Of a DNA stretch of 64,000 nucleotides, positions 40,110 to 49,946 are shown piece by piece. Made by a program: the position numbers and the translations under genes. The stretch is from Phenylobacterium sp. SCN 70-31 (GTDB lineage: Bacteria > Pseudomonadota > Alphaproteobacteria > Caulobacterales > Caulobacteraceae), in NCBI RefSeq assembly GCF_001724605.1, contig NZ_MEEX01000006.1, forward strand, positions 62,001 to 126,000, read 5' to 3'. Within the stretch, counting starts at the first letter, position 1. Every line of letters begins with the position of its first letter. Below the pieces are notes generated by a model. That model saw only the letters and a list, made by a program, of their open reading frames with translations. It was not told the DNA's origin and did not search any database.

Positions 40110-40565
40110 ATGAGATCTGTGGTTCTTGGCGCCGTCGCGGCCATCCTGGTCGCCGGGGTGGCCCATGCGGCGGATTTCGTCGTCGTGTCCTCGACCGAGC
40201 CGGGTGTGGCGCGCGGCCAGGAGTTCGCGGCCGGAACCCTGGTCCAGATCGCGCCGGGCAAGTCGGTGGTCCTCATCGACACCGCCGGACAGGTGGTCCG
40301 GCTGAACGGCGCGGCGGGCCAAGTGATCGTGCCGCGCCGGCAGTACGCCAGTGTCAACGAAGACCGCGTGGCGGTGCTGAAGATGCTGGTCGGCCCGCCG
40401 CGCGTACGTCGCGCGGCGCCGGGACTGGGCAAGGTCTGTCCCGAAACCGACATGACCGCCTTCGACGGGATCGTCACCGTGGCCCAGGTGGACGGCTGCC
40501 TCACGACGGCCCGGACCGCGTTCGAGGCCTATGTGGACAAGGCCCTGGTTTCGACCCGGCCGTAG
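40110..40565 (+). CDS. Secreted hypothetical protein
   Basis: Signal peptide MRSVVLGAVAAILVAGVAHAA; GGAGG upstream. Confidence 0.75.
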   Translation: MRSVVLGAVAAILVAGVAHAADFVVVSSTEPGVARGQEFAAGTLVQIAPGKSVVLIDTAGQVVRLNGAAGQVIVPRRQYASVNEDRVAVLKMLVGPPRVRRAAPGLGKVCPETDMTAFDGIVTVAQVDGCLTTARTAFEAYVDKALVSTRP

Positions 40566-41686
40566 CGGCGCCACAGTATGGCGAATGCGGCCGTCGCACC
40601 CGCCAGCCCGAGCAGAACAGGCGCCGCATAGGTGAAGCCGCCCCAGATCATCGCGGCCCCGATCAGGCACGCTCCGCCGCAGCCCACGTCCCACCCGCCC
40701 TCGGTCGCCACGTTGAAACGCAGCGGGCAGGCCGAGGCCTTGGCCAGATTGTAGATCGGGGCGCCCAGGGCCGGCATCCACACCGCCGTCACCAGGGCGC
40801 CGACCGCGTTGGCCGTCACCGCCAGGCCCGGCGAGCCGATGCTGACGGCGCGGAACATGAGCACTGTGGCGGCCACCAGGAAGGCGATGACGATGGCCGA
40901 GCGGCCGGTGCCTGCGTCGATCCGCTTGCCGATCCACAGGCTGAATCCGGCGCCCACCAACGCCGCGAGCGCCATGGCGCCGCCATAGGCGGTGAAGCTT
41001 CCGTCCAGGGCGGTGAAGAGGGCGATCTGCCAGACGAAGAAGTACCCCCCGGCGAAGACGCCGTCGCAGGCCGACAGCGCCGCGCCCGTGACCACCCCCT
41101 TCAGCGGTTCGCGGCTGGGCGCCGCCAGCGGAACCTCGGGCGCCCCGACCAGGGGGGCGGCGGCCAGGATCTGGATGGCGCCCGCGGCCAGGAAAGCCAA
41201 CCAGGGGCCGCCCGCCGCCAGCAGGCCCGCGCCCAGCAACGGCGCGATCACGCCCACGATCGAGGTGAGCGCGGTCCGCAGGGCGACCTGGCTACCCCGG
41301 TGTTCGTCGTCTCCCACGGCGGCGAAGTAGGCGTGATAGCAGGTCCAGTAGAGCACGCTGCCGATCGGACCGATGAGCACGAACGCCAGGAAGTAGCCGT
41401 CGACGCCGGCCACCAGAGGCAGAAGCGGAAAGACGGCCGCCTCGCCCACCGTGCCCAGGATCAGCGTGCGCCGCAGACCGATACGCCGGGCCAGGGGCAG
41501 AACCACGGGGCGCAGGACGAAGCGGCCCGCCGTCAGCGCGGCCATGGCGCACAGGACCAGCGGCGCAGGCACGCCCGCCTGCAGCAGGAAGACCAGGACG
41601 AAGACGCCGCCAGCGCCCTCGGACAGGGCCTGGACGACGGTGTGCAGATTGACGCGGTTCACCGCGCCGTTGCCGAAGAAGCTCAT
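40529..41686 (-). CDS. MFS transporter
   Basis: Multiple TM segments; overlaps convergent 40110-40565 by 37 bp. Confidence 0.85.
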   Translation of the reverse strand: MSFFGNGAVNRVNLHTVVQALSEGAGGVFVLVFLLQAGVPAPLVLCAMAALTAGRFVLRPVVLPLARRIGLRRTLILGTVGEAAVFPLLPLVAGVDGYFLAFVLIGPIGSVLYWTCYHAYFAAVGDDEHRGSQVALRTALTSIVGVIAPLLGAGLLAAGGPWLAFLAAGAIQILAAAPLVGAPEVPLAAPSREPLKGVVTGAALSACDGVFAGGYFFVWQIALFTALDGSFTAYGGAMALAALVGAGFSLWIGKRIDAGTGRSAIVIAFLVAATVLMFRAVSIGSPGLAVTANAVGALVTAVWMPALGAPIYNLAKASACPLRFNVATEGGWDVGCGGACLIGAAMIWGGFTYAAPVLLGLAGATAAFAILWRRYGRVETRALST

Positions 41687-41915
41687 GGAAGGAACGCCCG
41701 GAAGAGGAGTGCGCGCAAAGGCTCACGCCCGCGTCTTGCGGGGAGCCTTGGGTTCGGCGGGGGCTCTTAACCCCTGAGGCGTTCGCAGCCGGGACACATG
41801 AGGAATTGATGCCGCGAGGTCGCGGCTCATGCAACCGCGCCGGAAAGCTGACGTTCGCGAAAACCGACTTTCGGTTCGGCGGACCGCGACTGCGGCGCGC
41901 CAAGCGTCCCGGATT

Positions 41916-42527
41916 CTAGATCCGCTTGTACTCCAGGGTCGAACCGTCCTCGAGCTTGCCCTTCAGCGCCAGCCAGTTGCCCTGGGCGTCGTAGAAGTCG
42001 TCGATCTCGGCCTCGCCGCGGATCTGCCAATGGCCGGGCTTCACCTGCGCGCACCGCACCTTCAGCAGCGCGCCTTCCTGCTGGTTGAACAGGGGCCGGC
42101 GGAAGGCCGCCTGGTTCCAGTGGCTGAGCGGCATGGCGTCGGCGGGGCCGCGGCTGGCGCCCTTGGGCCCCGTGAGCTGGACAAACCCGTCCATGGCCCG
42201 GCCCGACGCCTTGTAGATCTTCCCGTTGCCGTTGGTGGTGGTCTCGATACTGGCCCAACGGCCGTCGGCCCAGCGTTCCACAGCCGAGTGCTTGTAGCGA
42301 TAGACGGGGACGGGCCCGATCTTGACCGTCATGTCGACCTGGGTGTTGACGACACGGTTCGCGTCGTCGCCCGAGAAGGTCATCATGTGTTCGCCCACCT
42401 TCGTGCCGTTGCGGAAGACCGAGAAGGCCAGGCGCGGCGGCTGGGCGGCCAAAGAGGACGGGGCGAGGGCGAGGCCTGCGCCGGCGAGGATCAGGCCGCG
42501 GCGGGCGATCAGCAGGCGGTCGGTCAT
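41916..42527 (-). CDS. DUF6134-like secreted protein
   Basis: Tat-like ARRGLILAGAGLALAPSSLA; LAFSVFRNGTKVGEHMMTFSGDDANRVVNTQVDMTVKIGPVPVYRYKH. Confidence 0.75.
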   Translation of the reverse strand: MTDRLLIARRGLILAGAGLALAPSSLAAQPPRLAFSVFRNGTKVGEHMMTFSGDDANRVVNTQVDMTVKIGPVPVYRYKHSAVERWADGRWASIETTTNGNGKIYKASGRAMDGFVQLTGPKGASRGPADAMPLSHWNQAAFRRPLFNQQEGALLKVRCAQVKPGHWQIRGEAEIDDFYDAQGNWLALKGKLEDGSTLEYKRI

Positions 42528-42793
42528 GATTGGCCTCCGGGCGCGGGTTCTGGGCGCGTGTCGCGAGTTTCTAGCGCGAACCGATACGCGTGCCAGCGTC
42601 CTTTGGATCCATCAGTGTCCCGGACGCGGCTTGTAGCTGCGCGGCTCGGGCGCCGGAATGGGCCGGGAGGCCGGCTTCTGGCCGTGCTGAGGTGAGGCGC
42701 AGGATTTCGGAAAGACCCAGCCCTGGCTGGGGGGTTGCTGCTGGAGGCCTCGGGTCATCGCCCTGTTCTCCTTCTTGCGATGTGATTTCTGAC

Positions 42794-43672
42794 TCACGCA
42801 GCGGCCGGAAGCGAATCGGACGCGCGCACATCCACGTGAACGGTCAGCCGGGTGTCCCCTGGGTCCCCGTAGATGGCTCCGCTGACGGGCGTGGCGTCCT
42901 GCGGCGCACGGGCGGCCGCCACCGGGATCAGGTCCGGGCTCTCGGCCAGCGCATTGGTCGGGTCGAACTCCGTCCAGCCCAGGTCCGGGAGGAAGACTTC
43001 GCACCAGGCGTGGGTTGCGCCGGCGCCGCGAACCTGTTCATGGGCGGGCGAGAACAGGTAGCCGGTCACAAAGCGGGCCGCATACCCCAGCCGCCGCAGC
43101 GCCTCGACCATCAGCCAGGCGAAATCGCGGCACGTCCCCGACCTCAGGCGTACGGTCTGCGCCGGCTCCTGCGCCGCGCCGACGTCCCGGGGCTGGTATT
43201 CGAAGCCCCCGTGGATGGCGCGGTTCAGCCGCAGCAGGAAATCCAGGGCCGGCTCTTGGGGGCTGCCCATCTGCTCGCGCACCCAGCGCAGGAGGTGCTC
43301 TTCGGCATCCTCGGTGACCGGATCGACGAACGGCGACAGGATGGCGCGGTCGGCGGGCGCGTAGACGATCGGGGTCGCCGTGCGTGGATCTTCCACGCGC
43401 GGGTCCGAAAGCCGGGCGGGAAAACGCTCGATCACCAACTCGCTCACGATCGACAAGGTGGTGCTCTCGCCGCCGGGCGTGAAACTGCATACGGAGTTGC
43501 CGAGCGCGTCGTACAGCCAGCGGACGTCGCCGGGCGGGGAGACCGTGAGGACGGCGTCGACGACGCGGATGGCGTGGCTGTCGCGCGGCCGAACCAGCAG
43601 GCGGTGGGGCGCAAACGCCACGGGCCGCGCATAGGCGTAGAGCGTTTCGTGGCGGATCGACAGGCGGGCCAT
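42794..43672 (-). CDS. Transglutaminase family protein
   Basis: RHETLYAYARPV, SGTCRDFAWLMVEALRRLGYAARFVTGYL, ATHAWCEVFLPDLGWTEFDPTN (Cys-His-Asp). Confidence 0.94.
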   Translation of the reverse strand: MARLSIRHETLYAYARPVAFAPHRLLVRPRDSHAIRVVDAVLTVSPPGDVRWLYDALGNSVCSFTPGGESTTLSIVSELVIERFPARLSDPRVEDPRTATPIVYAPADRAILSPFVDPVTEDAEEHLLRWVREQMGSPQEPALDFLLRLNRAIHGGFEYQPRDVGAAQEPAQTVRLRSGTCRDFAWLMVEALRRLGYAARFVTGYLFSPAHEQVRGAGATHAWCEVFLPDLGWTEFDPTNALAESPDLIPVAAARAPQDATPVSGAIYGDPGDTRLTVHVDVRASDSLPAAA

Positions 43673-43753
43673 CCCGTCGGAATGGCCAGGGAGGCGGCCG
43701 GTTCCACCCGATACCGGCGTTGCGGCGCGTTCCGGGGCGTGCCATCGGCGGGC

Positions 43754-45349
43754 ATGGCGCGGGACGTGATCCTGATCGGCGGGGGCCACAACGGCCTGAC
43801 CTGTGCGGCCTATCTGGCCGCGGCGGGGCTGAAGGTGACGGTTCTGGAGCGGCGCGCCGTGGTGGGCGGGGCGGCGGTGACCGAGGAATTCCACCCCGGC
43901 TTCCGCAACTCCACGGCCAGCTACACCGTATCGCTGCTCAATCCCAAGGTGATCCGCGACCTGGATCTGGCGCGCCACGGGCTGAAGGTGGTCGAGCGGC
44001 GAATGGCCAACTTCCTGCCGCTGGACGGCGATGGCTTCTGCGTGGGCGACGGGCTGACACAGGCCGAGACGGCCCGCTTCTCGGCGCGCGACGCCGAGCG
44101 GCTGCCGACCTACTGGTCGCGTCTGGAGGCGGTGGCCGACGTGCTGCGCGAACTGGTGCTGGTGACGCCGCCGAACCTGGTCGAGGACGGCTGGGCGCAG
44201 GCGGCGCCGGACCTGCTCAAGAGCGTCGCGATCGGTCGCAGGCTGACCCGCCTCGACCTGACCGCCAAACGCGATCTGCTCGCCCTCCTGGCCCAGTCGG
44301 TGGGCGACTGGCTGGACGGCTGGTTCGAGAGCGACCCGATCAAGGCGGCCTACGGCTTCGACGGCGTGGTGGGGGCCTATGCCAGCCCCTATACGCCGGG
44401 ATCGGCCTACGTCCTGCTGCACCACGTCTTCGGCGAGGTGAACGGGAAGAAGGGCGCGTGGGGCAACGCCATCGGCGGGATGGGCGCGATCACCGAGGCG
44501 ATGGCCGCCTGCTGCCGGGCGCGCGGCGTCGAGGTCCGCACGGGAACGGCGGTGGCCGAAGTCCGGACGGTGAAAGGTCGCGCCACGGGCGTCGTGACCG
44601 AAGCGGGCGAGGTGCTGGCCGCGCGGGCCGTGGTCTCCAACCTGCACCCGCAGCTTCTCTTCCGGACGCTGGTGGACCCGGGCGTGCAGCCGACCGACTT
44701 CGCCGAGCGAATCGGCCGCTATCGGTCGGGGTCGGGGACCTTCCGGATGAATCTGGCGCTGTCGGAACTGCCGCGCTTCACCGTCCGGCCTGAGCGGGGC
44801 GACCACCACACCGCGGGGATCATCGTCGCCCCCAGCCTCGCCTACATGGAGCGCGCCTTCCACGACGCGCGGGCGAACGGCTGGTCGCAAGCCCCGATCG
44901 TGGAGATGCTGATCCCCTCGACACTGGACGATACCCTGGCGCCGCCCGGAGCCCATGTGGCGAGCCTGTTCTGTCAGCACGTCGCGCCCGAGCTGCCGGA
45001 CGGCCGCTCCTGGGACGATTGTCGCGACGAGGTCGCCGACCTGATGATCGCGACGGTGGACGCCCATGCCCCCGGGTTCGCGCAATCGGTGCTGGGCCGG
45101 CAAATCCTGTCGCCGCTGGACCTGGAGCGGACCTTCGGCCTGGTGGCCGGCGACATCATGCATGGCCGGCTCAGCCTGGATCAGCTCTTCTCGGCCCGTC
45201 CCGTGCTGGGCGCGGGCGATTACCGGACGCCTATCCGCGGGCTCTACCAGTGCGGCGCGGGCACGCATCCCGGCGGCGGCGTGACCGGCGCGCCGGGCCA
45301 CAATGCGGCCGCCGAGATCCTGAAGGATTTCCGCCGCCGCCGGATCTGA
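43754..45349 (+). CDS. Phytoene desaturase-like FAD-dependent oxidoreductase (PYROXD2-like)
   Basis: ILIGGGHNGLTCAAYLAAAGLKVTVLERRAVVGGAAVTEEFHPGF; YQCGAGTHPGGGVTGAPGHNAA. Confidence 0.94.
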   Translation: MARDVILIGGGHNGLTCAAYLAAAGLKVTVLERRAVVGGAAVTEEFHPGFRNSTASYTVSLLNPKVIRDLDLARHGLKVVERRMANFLPLDGDGFCVGDGLTQAETARFSARDAERLPTYWSRLEAVADVLRELVLVTPPNLVEDGWAQAAPDLLKSVAIGRRLTRLDLTAKRDLLALLAQSVGDWLDGWFESDPIKAAYGFDGVVGAYASPYTPGSAYVLLHHVFGEVNGKKGAWGNAIGGMGAITEAMAACCRARGVEVRTGTAVAEVRTVKGRATGVVTEAGEVLAARAVVSNLHPQLLFRTLVDPGVQPTDFAERIGRYRSGSGTFRMNLALSELPRFTVRPERGDHHTAGIIVAPSLAYMERAFHDARANGWSQAPIVEMLIPSTLDDTLAPPGAHVASLFCQHVAPELPDGRSWDDCRDEVADLMIATVDAHAPGFAQSVLGRQILSPLDLERTFGLVAGDIMHGRLSLDQLFSARPVLGAGDYRTPIRGLYQCGAGTHPGGGVTGAPGHNAAAEILKDFRRRRI

Positions 45350-45403
45350 CGACGAGCATCGGCGCCGCTTGCATGAACAAATGGAGAACACTATCCTTCG
45401 CGC

Positions 45404-46630
45404 ATGGCCGCCCTCACGCTCAGGCAGAAGCTCGCGATCCTTTCGGACGCCGCGAAATATGACGCCTCGTGCGCGTCGTCGGGGTCGGTGAAACGGGACT
45501 CGCGGGGCGGACGCGGGATGGGGTCGACGGATGGCGGCATGGGCATCTGCCATGCCTATGCGCCGGACGGGCGGTGCATCAGCCTTCTGAAGATCCTGCT
45601 GACGAACTTCTGTGTCTACGACTGCGCCTACTGCGTGAACCGGGTCAGTTCGAACACGCCTCGGGCGAGGTTCACGGCGGACGAGGTGGTCGATCTCACC
45701 TTGGGGTTCTACAGGCGGAACTACATCGAGGGCCTGTTCCTGTCGTCGGGGATCATCCGCAACCCGGATTACACGATGGAGGAGATCGTCCGCGTGGCCC
45801 GGGCGCTGCGCGAGACCCACGATTTCCGCGGCTACATCCACCTCAAGGTGATTCCCGAGGCGTCGCCGGCGCTGGTGAGCGAAGCGGGGCTCTACGCGGA
45901 TCGGGTGTCGATCAACATCGAGCTTCCGCGCGACGACAGCCTCGAGAGCCTCGCGCCCGAAAAGGACGCGCCGGGCATCCGCAGGGCCATGGGCGCCGTG
46001 CGTCTCGCCGAGGACGCCGCCCGCGAGCCGGCGCGCAAGGCCCGGCCGCCGAGGTTCGCGCCGGCCGGCCAGTCCACCCAGATGATCGTGGGCGCCGACG
46101 GCGCCAGCGACGGCGAGATCCTGAGGCGCAGCGAGACGCTCTACGGCGCCTACCGGTTGCGGCGGGTCTACTATTCGGCCTTCTCGCCCATCCCCGAGGC
46201 GGCCGCGCGGCTGCCGCTCAAGCCGCCGCCGCTGGTGCGGGAGCACCGTCTCTATCAGGCCGACTGGCTGATGCGGATCTATGGCTTCGGCCGCGCCGAA
46301 ATCCTGGACGAGGACGCAAACCTCGACCTGACCGTCGATCCGAAGTTGGCCTGGGCGCTACGACGGCGCGAGGACTTTCCGGTCGATGTGAACACGGCCG
46401 ACCGCGAGATGCTGCTGCGCGTGCCGGGCCTGGGCGTGCGAGGCGCGGACCGTATTCTGGCGGCGCGCCGGCTGAAGCGACTGGAACTGGCCGACCTGAA
46501 ACGCATCTCGCGCAGCCTGGAAACCCTCAAGCCGTTCGTCGTCGCCGCCGACTGGTCGCCGGGCGGCCTGACCGACAGCGTGGGACTTCGGGCGCAGTTG
46601 GAGCCGTTCCAGCCCGATCTCTTCGCATGA
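45404..46630 (+). CDS. Putative DNA modification/repair radical SAM protein (TIGR03916-like)
   Basis: CVYDCAYCVNR radical-SAM motif, DGRCISLLKILLTNFC; C-terminal HhH-like VNTADREMLLRVPGLGVRGADRIL. Confidence 0.92.
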   Translation: MAALTLRQKLAILSDAAKYDASCASSGSVKRDSRGGRGMGSTDGGMGICHAYAPDGRCISLLKILLTNFCVYDCAYCVNRVSSNTPRARFTADEVVDLTLGFYRRNYIEGLFLSSGIIRNPDYTMEEIVRVARALRETHDFRGYIHLKVIPEASPALVSEAGLYADRVSINIELPRDDSLESLAPEKDAPGIRRAMGAVRLAEDAAREPARKARPPRFAPAGQSTQMIVGADGASDGEILRRSETLYGAYRLRRVYYSAFSPIPEAAARLPLKPPPLVREHRLYQADWLMRIYGFGRAEILDEDANLDLTVDPKLAWALRRREDFPVDVNTADREMLLRVPGLGVRGADRILAARRLKRLELADLKRISRSLETLKPFVVAADWSPGGLTDSVGLRAQLEPFQPDLFA

Positions 46631-48066
46631 GAGTGGTGCGGCTGGCGCACGAGACGGACCTCGCCGGCTGGCGCGAAGCGGCCCGGCGCCTTCGGGCCGA
46701 GGGCGTGGCGCCCGAAGACGTGTTCTGGGCGGTGGAGGGCGGGGGAAACCTGTTCGCGGCCGACATCACATCGGAGGTCGGGGTTGGCCAGGCCGATGCG
46801 GGGGAAGGATTCACCGTCTCGCGCGATTTCGTGGCCGTGGCGGAGCGGGCCGTCCTGAACCGCTCGGACGAGCGGTTCGGCCTGCTCTACCGCCTGCTTT
46901 GGCGGTTGAAGGACGAGCCCCGGCTGATGCGCGATGCGTCGGACGCGGACGTCTGGCGGGTTCAGGCTCTGGCGCGTGACGTCGACCGGGCGGCCCACAA
47001 GATGAAGGCCTTCGTCCGTTTCAGGGCGGTGCGCGATGCGGCTGGGGAGGCCTTCGTGGCCTGGTTCGAGCCGGCCCACCGCGTGGCCGAGGCCACCGCG
47101 CCGTTCTTCGTCCGGAGGTTCGCCAACATGCGGTTCTCGATCCTGACGCCGGACGTCTGCGTGCATTGGGATACGCAGAACCTCGGCTTCACGCCGGGCG
47201 CCGACGCCGCGGCGGCGCCGCGAGCCGACTCGCTGGAGGACGACTGGCGCACCTACTACGCCTCGATCTTCAATCCGGCCCGCCTGAAGGTGGATGCGAT
47301 GACGAAGGAGATGCCCAGGCGCTACTGGCGGAACCTGCCCGAGGCGGCGCTCATTCCGGAGCTCGTCGCCAACGCCCAGGACCGGACCCGCCAGATGGTC
47401 GCCGCGCCCGCCTCGAAACCCGCCCGCCGGATCGCTGGGGTTCCGCGCGCCGGGGCGGCGGGGCCGTCCGACGATCCGCCACAGAGCCTGGAGGCCGTCG
47501 CGGCGGGCGTTTCGGGCTGCCGTCGCTGCGATCTGTGGCGCGACGCGACGCAGGGGGTGGCGGGCGAGGGGGCCGGGGCGGCCCGGATCATGTTCGTCGG
47601 CGAGCAGCCCGGCGACCAGGAGGACCTTGCCGGCCGGCCGTTCGTGGGACCGGCGGGCCAGCTTTTCGACCGCGCTCTGGCGCAGGCCGGCGTCCCGCGC
47701 GACGCGGTGTGGATCACCAACGCCGTCAAGCACTTCCGGCACGAACTCCAGGGCAAGCGCCGCATCCACAAGACGCCCTCGGCGGGCCAGGTCGCGGCCT
47801 GTCGCTGGTGGCTGGACGCCGAGCGTGCGCTGGTGCGGCCGAAGGTGATCGTGGCCCTGGGCGCGTCGGCGGCGCTGGGCGTCATCGGCAAGGCGACGTC
47901 GGTCGGCAAGGCCCGGGGCGCGCCGATTTCCCTGGCCGACGGAACGCAGGCGGTGATCACCTGGCATCCCTCGTACATGCTGCGCCTGCGGGACGCCGCG
48001 GCCAAGGCGGCGGCGTTCGAAGGGTTCGTCGCGGATCTGAAGAGCGCCTGGTCCCTAGCCGCCTGA
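46627..48066 (+). CDS. udgX: DUF4130-UdgX fusion (uracil-DNA binding/glycosylase superfamily)
   Basis: ATGA overlap with upstream gene; C-terminal GEQPGDQEDLAGRPFVGPAG, NAVKHFRHELQGKRRIHKTP, WHPSYMLR. Confidence 0.93.
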   Translation: MRVVRLAHETDLAGWREAARRLRAEGVAPEDVFWAVEGGGNLFAADITSEVGVGQADAGEGFTVSRDFVAVAERAVLNRSDERFGLLYRLLWRLKDEPRLMRDASDADVWRVQALARDVDRAAHKMKAFVRFRAVRDAAGEAFVAWFEPAHRVAEATAPFFVRRFANMRFSILTPDVCVHWDTQNLGFTPGADAAAAPRADSLEDDWRTYYASIFNPARLKVDAMTKEMPRRYWRNLPEAALIPELVANAQDRTRQMVAAPASKPARRIAGVPRAGAAGPSDDPPQSLEAVAAGVSGCRRCDLWRDATQGVAGEGAGAARIMFVGEQPGDQEDLAGRPFVGPAGQLFDRALAQAGVPRDAVWITNAVKHFRHELQGKRRIHKTPSAGQVAACRWWLDAERALVRPKVIVALGASAALGVIGKATSVGKARGAPISLADGTQAVITWHPSYMLRLRDAAAKAAAFEGFVADLKSAWSLAA

Positions 48067-49221
48067 GGCGGGACGTCGGCGCAGGCCGGCGGCGAAGAAC
48101 CCCAGGCCGATCAGAGCGGCCACGACGCCGGACGCGAGGAAGGCGGCTCGGTACGAGGCCGCTTCGGCGACGAGGCCGAACGCCAGCATCAGGATCACCG
48201 TACCGCCCTGCATCACGAAGCCCTTAACCGAAGCGACGGTCGCGCGCGTCTCGGCCTGAAGGCGGTGGTGGAACCGGGCGTCGGCGTTCACGTCCACGAG
48301 CCAGAACAGGGCGACGTAGATCACCGGCAGCATGACCGACCAAGGTCGCCAGGTCAGGGCCGCGGCGACAACGCAGCCTCCGGCCACGGCGATCATCAGG
48401 CACAGCGCCAGGGTCGGCAGGCCGCGCAGGCGGTGCGCAACGGCGGCGGCCAGGACGCCCGAGGCGGCGAGCGCGGCGACGAAGAGCGCGATGGCGGGCT
48501 TTGGAAGGCCCACCTGCTGGCCGAAGATCTGCCAGTAGTCGGCCAGGGCCGAAACCACCGCCTGGGTGGTGGCGATGAACGCCAGGAGGGCGGGGATTCC
48601 CGGCAGGCTTGCGGCTTCGCGAAGGCCGCGTCCAAGGTGCCGCAGGGTGTTCCAGCCGCTGCCGACAACGGCGCGAGGCGCCTTGGGCAGCAACAGCGCC
48701 GACGCGCCGGCCGCGACGCCGGCCAGGATGCTGCCGCCGATCAGGGTGGGATAGCCCAGGGACGCCAGCGGCGCGGCGAGGAGGGCCGCGGTCAGGAGGC
48801 CGGCGAAGCGGGCCGATTGGGCTCGGCCCAGAACCCGCACGTACTCGGTCTCGCGTCCCAGCGCTTTCAGTTCGTCGAACAGTGCCGCCTCGAACGCGCC
48901 CGAGAGAGTCGCGCTCTTGAGACCCCAGAGCATGAGTCCGACCAGGAAACCCCAGAAGCCGGGGAAAGCCAGCCAGACGACAAAGCCCAGGCAGCGGACG
49001 AACTGTGCGATGGCCAGGAGCCAGCGCCGCGAGACCCGGTCGGCCAGCACCCCGCAAGGCACTTCCAGCACCAGGCAGACCGCCGACCACGAGGCGAGGA
49101 TCACGCCGATCCGCCCGGGCGTCAGGCCCTGCTCGGCGAACATCACCGTGTAGAACGGCGCGATGAGAACGAAGCTGTCGAGGAACCGGAGCGCGCAGGC
49201 GCCGAGGAGGAGCCGGTTCAC
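48055..49221 (-). CDS. MFS transporter
   Basis: TM-rich; ADRVSRRWLLAIAQFVRCLGF. Confidence 0.88.
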   Translation of the reverse strand: MNRLLLGACALRFLDSFVLIAPFYTVMFAEQGLTPGRIGVILASWSAVCLVLEVPCGVLADRVSRRWLLAIAQFVRCLGFVVWLAFPGFWGFLVGLMLWGLKSATLSGAFEAALFDELKALGRETEYVRVLGRAQSARFAGLLTAALLAAPLASLGYPTLIGGSILAGVAAGASALLLPKAPRAVVGSGWNTLRHLGRGLREAASLPGIPALLAFIATTQAVVSALADYWQIFGQQVGLPKPAIALFVAALAASGVLAAAVAHRLRGLPTLALCLMIAVAGGCVVAAALTWRPWSVMLPVIYVALFWLVDVNADARFHHRLQAETRATVASVKGFVMQGGTVILMLAFGLVAEAASYRAAFLASGVVAALIGLGFFAAGLRRRPASGG

Positions 49222-49881
49222 CTAGGCCATGAAGCCAGCCTCGGCGAAATCCAGCATCCGGGCCAGCAGCGCCTCGGTGTCGCCCTCACGCGTCAGGCCG
49301 CCCGAAAGGTGGTGCAGTCGGTCGAATTCGGCGAAGCGGTTGTTGTGGACCATGCCCAGCACGAAATGCAGGCGCCAGTAGACGTCTTCCTTCGGCAGGT
49401 CGGGCCGCGCGGACATCAGGGCGGCGGCGAACCGCTCCAGGTGGCTCACGTCGTTACGCAGGACTTCCCGCATCTCGGCCGTGCCCTCGGATCGGGCGCG
49501 GATGATGAACTGGGCCGAGACCCGCCGGTCGTGGTCGGGCGTTCCCCAGCGCAGCGGTGGGCCGAAATAGGCCTCCAGGATGTCGCGCACGGGCGGGCTG
49601 CCGGCGTGTCGGGCGGTGGCCTCGTGGAGCATGCGGGCGCGCTCGCGGTTCAGCTCGGACGTGCGCCGCCGGAAGATCTCGAACAGCAGGGCGTCCTTGG
49701 AGCCGAAATGGTAGTTCACGCTGGCCAGGTTGACCCCGGCCTCGGCGGTGATGTCGCGCACCGACACGTTCTGGAAGCCATGCAGGGCGAACAGCCGCTC
49801 AGCGGCGTTGAACACCGCCGCCTTGGTCGCAGCCTGAGCCTCGTCGCTGTCGTGAGGATCCTGAAGTAGGGGATCGGTCAT
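49222..49881 (-). CDS. TetR/AcrR family regulator
   Basis: VFNAAERLFALHGFQNVSVRDITAEAGVNLASVNYHFGSKDALLFEIF. Confidence 0.95.
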   Translation of the reverse strand: MTDPLLQDPHDSDEAQAATKAAVFNAAERLFALHGFQNVSVRDITAEAGVNLASVNYHFGSKDALLFEIFRRRTSELNRERARMLHEATARHAGSPPVRDILEAYFGPPLRWGTPDHDRRVSAQFIIRARSEGTAEMREVLRNDVSHLERFAAALMSARPDLPKEDVYWRLHFVLGMVHNNRFAEFDRLHHLSGGLTREGDTEALLARMLDFAEAGFMA

Positions 49882-49946
49882 GCGAATCCCTTGTGAGCCG
49901 AACTCAGCTTAAGCCGATCGCGACGTTTTCGCGACAGGCGCGTGGA

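Noticed and set aside
42590-45349. 919-aa plus-strand protein
   Set aside because: First ~390 codons are antisense to the transglutaminase gene; real CDS starts at 43754
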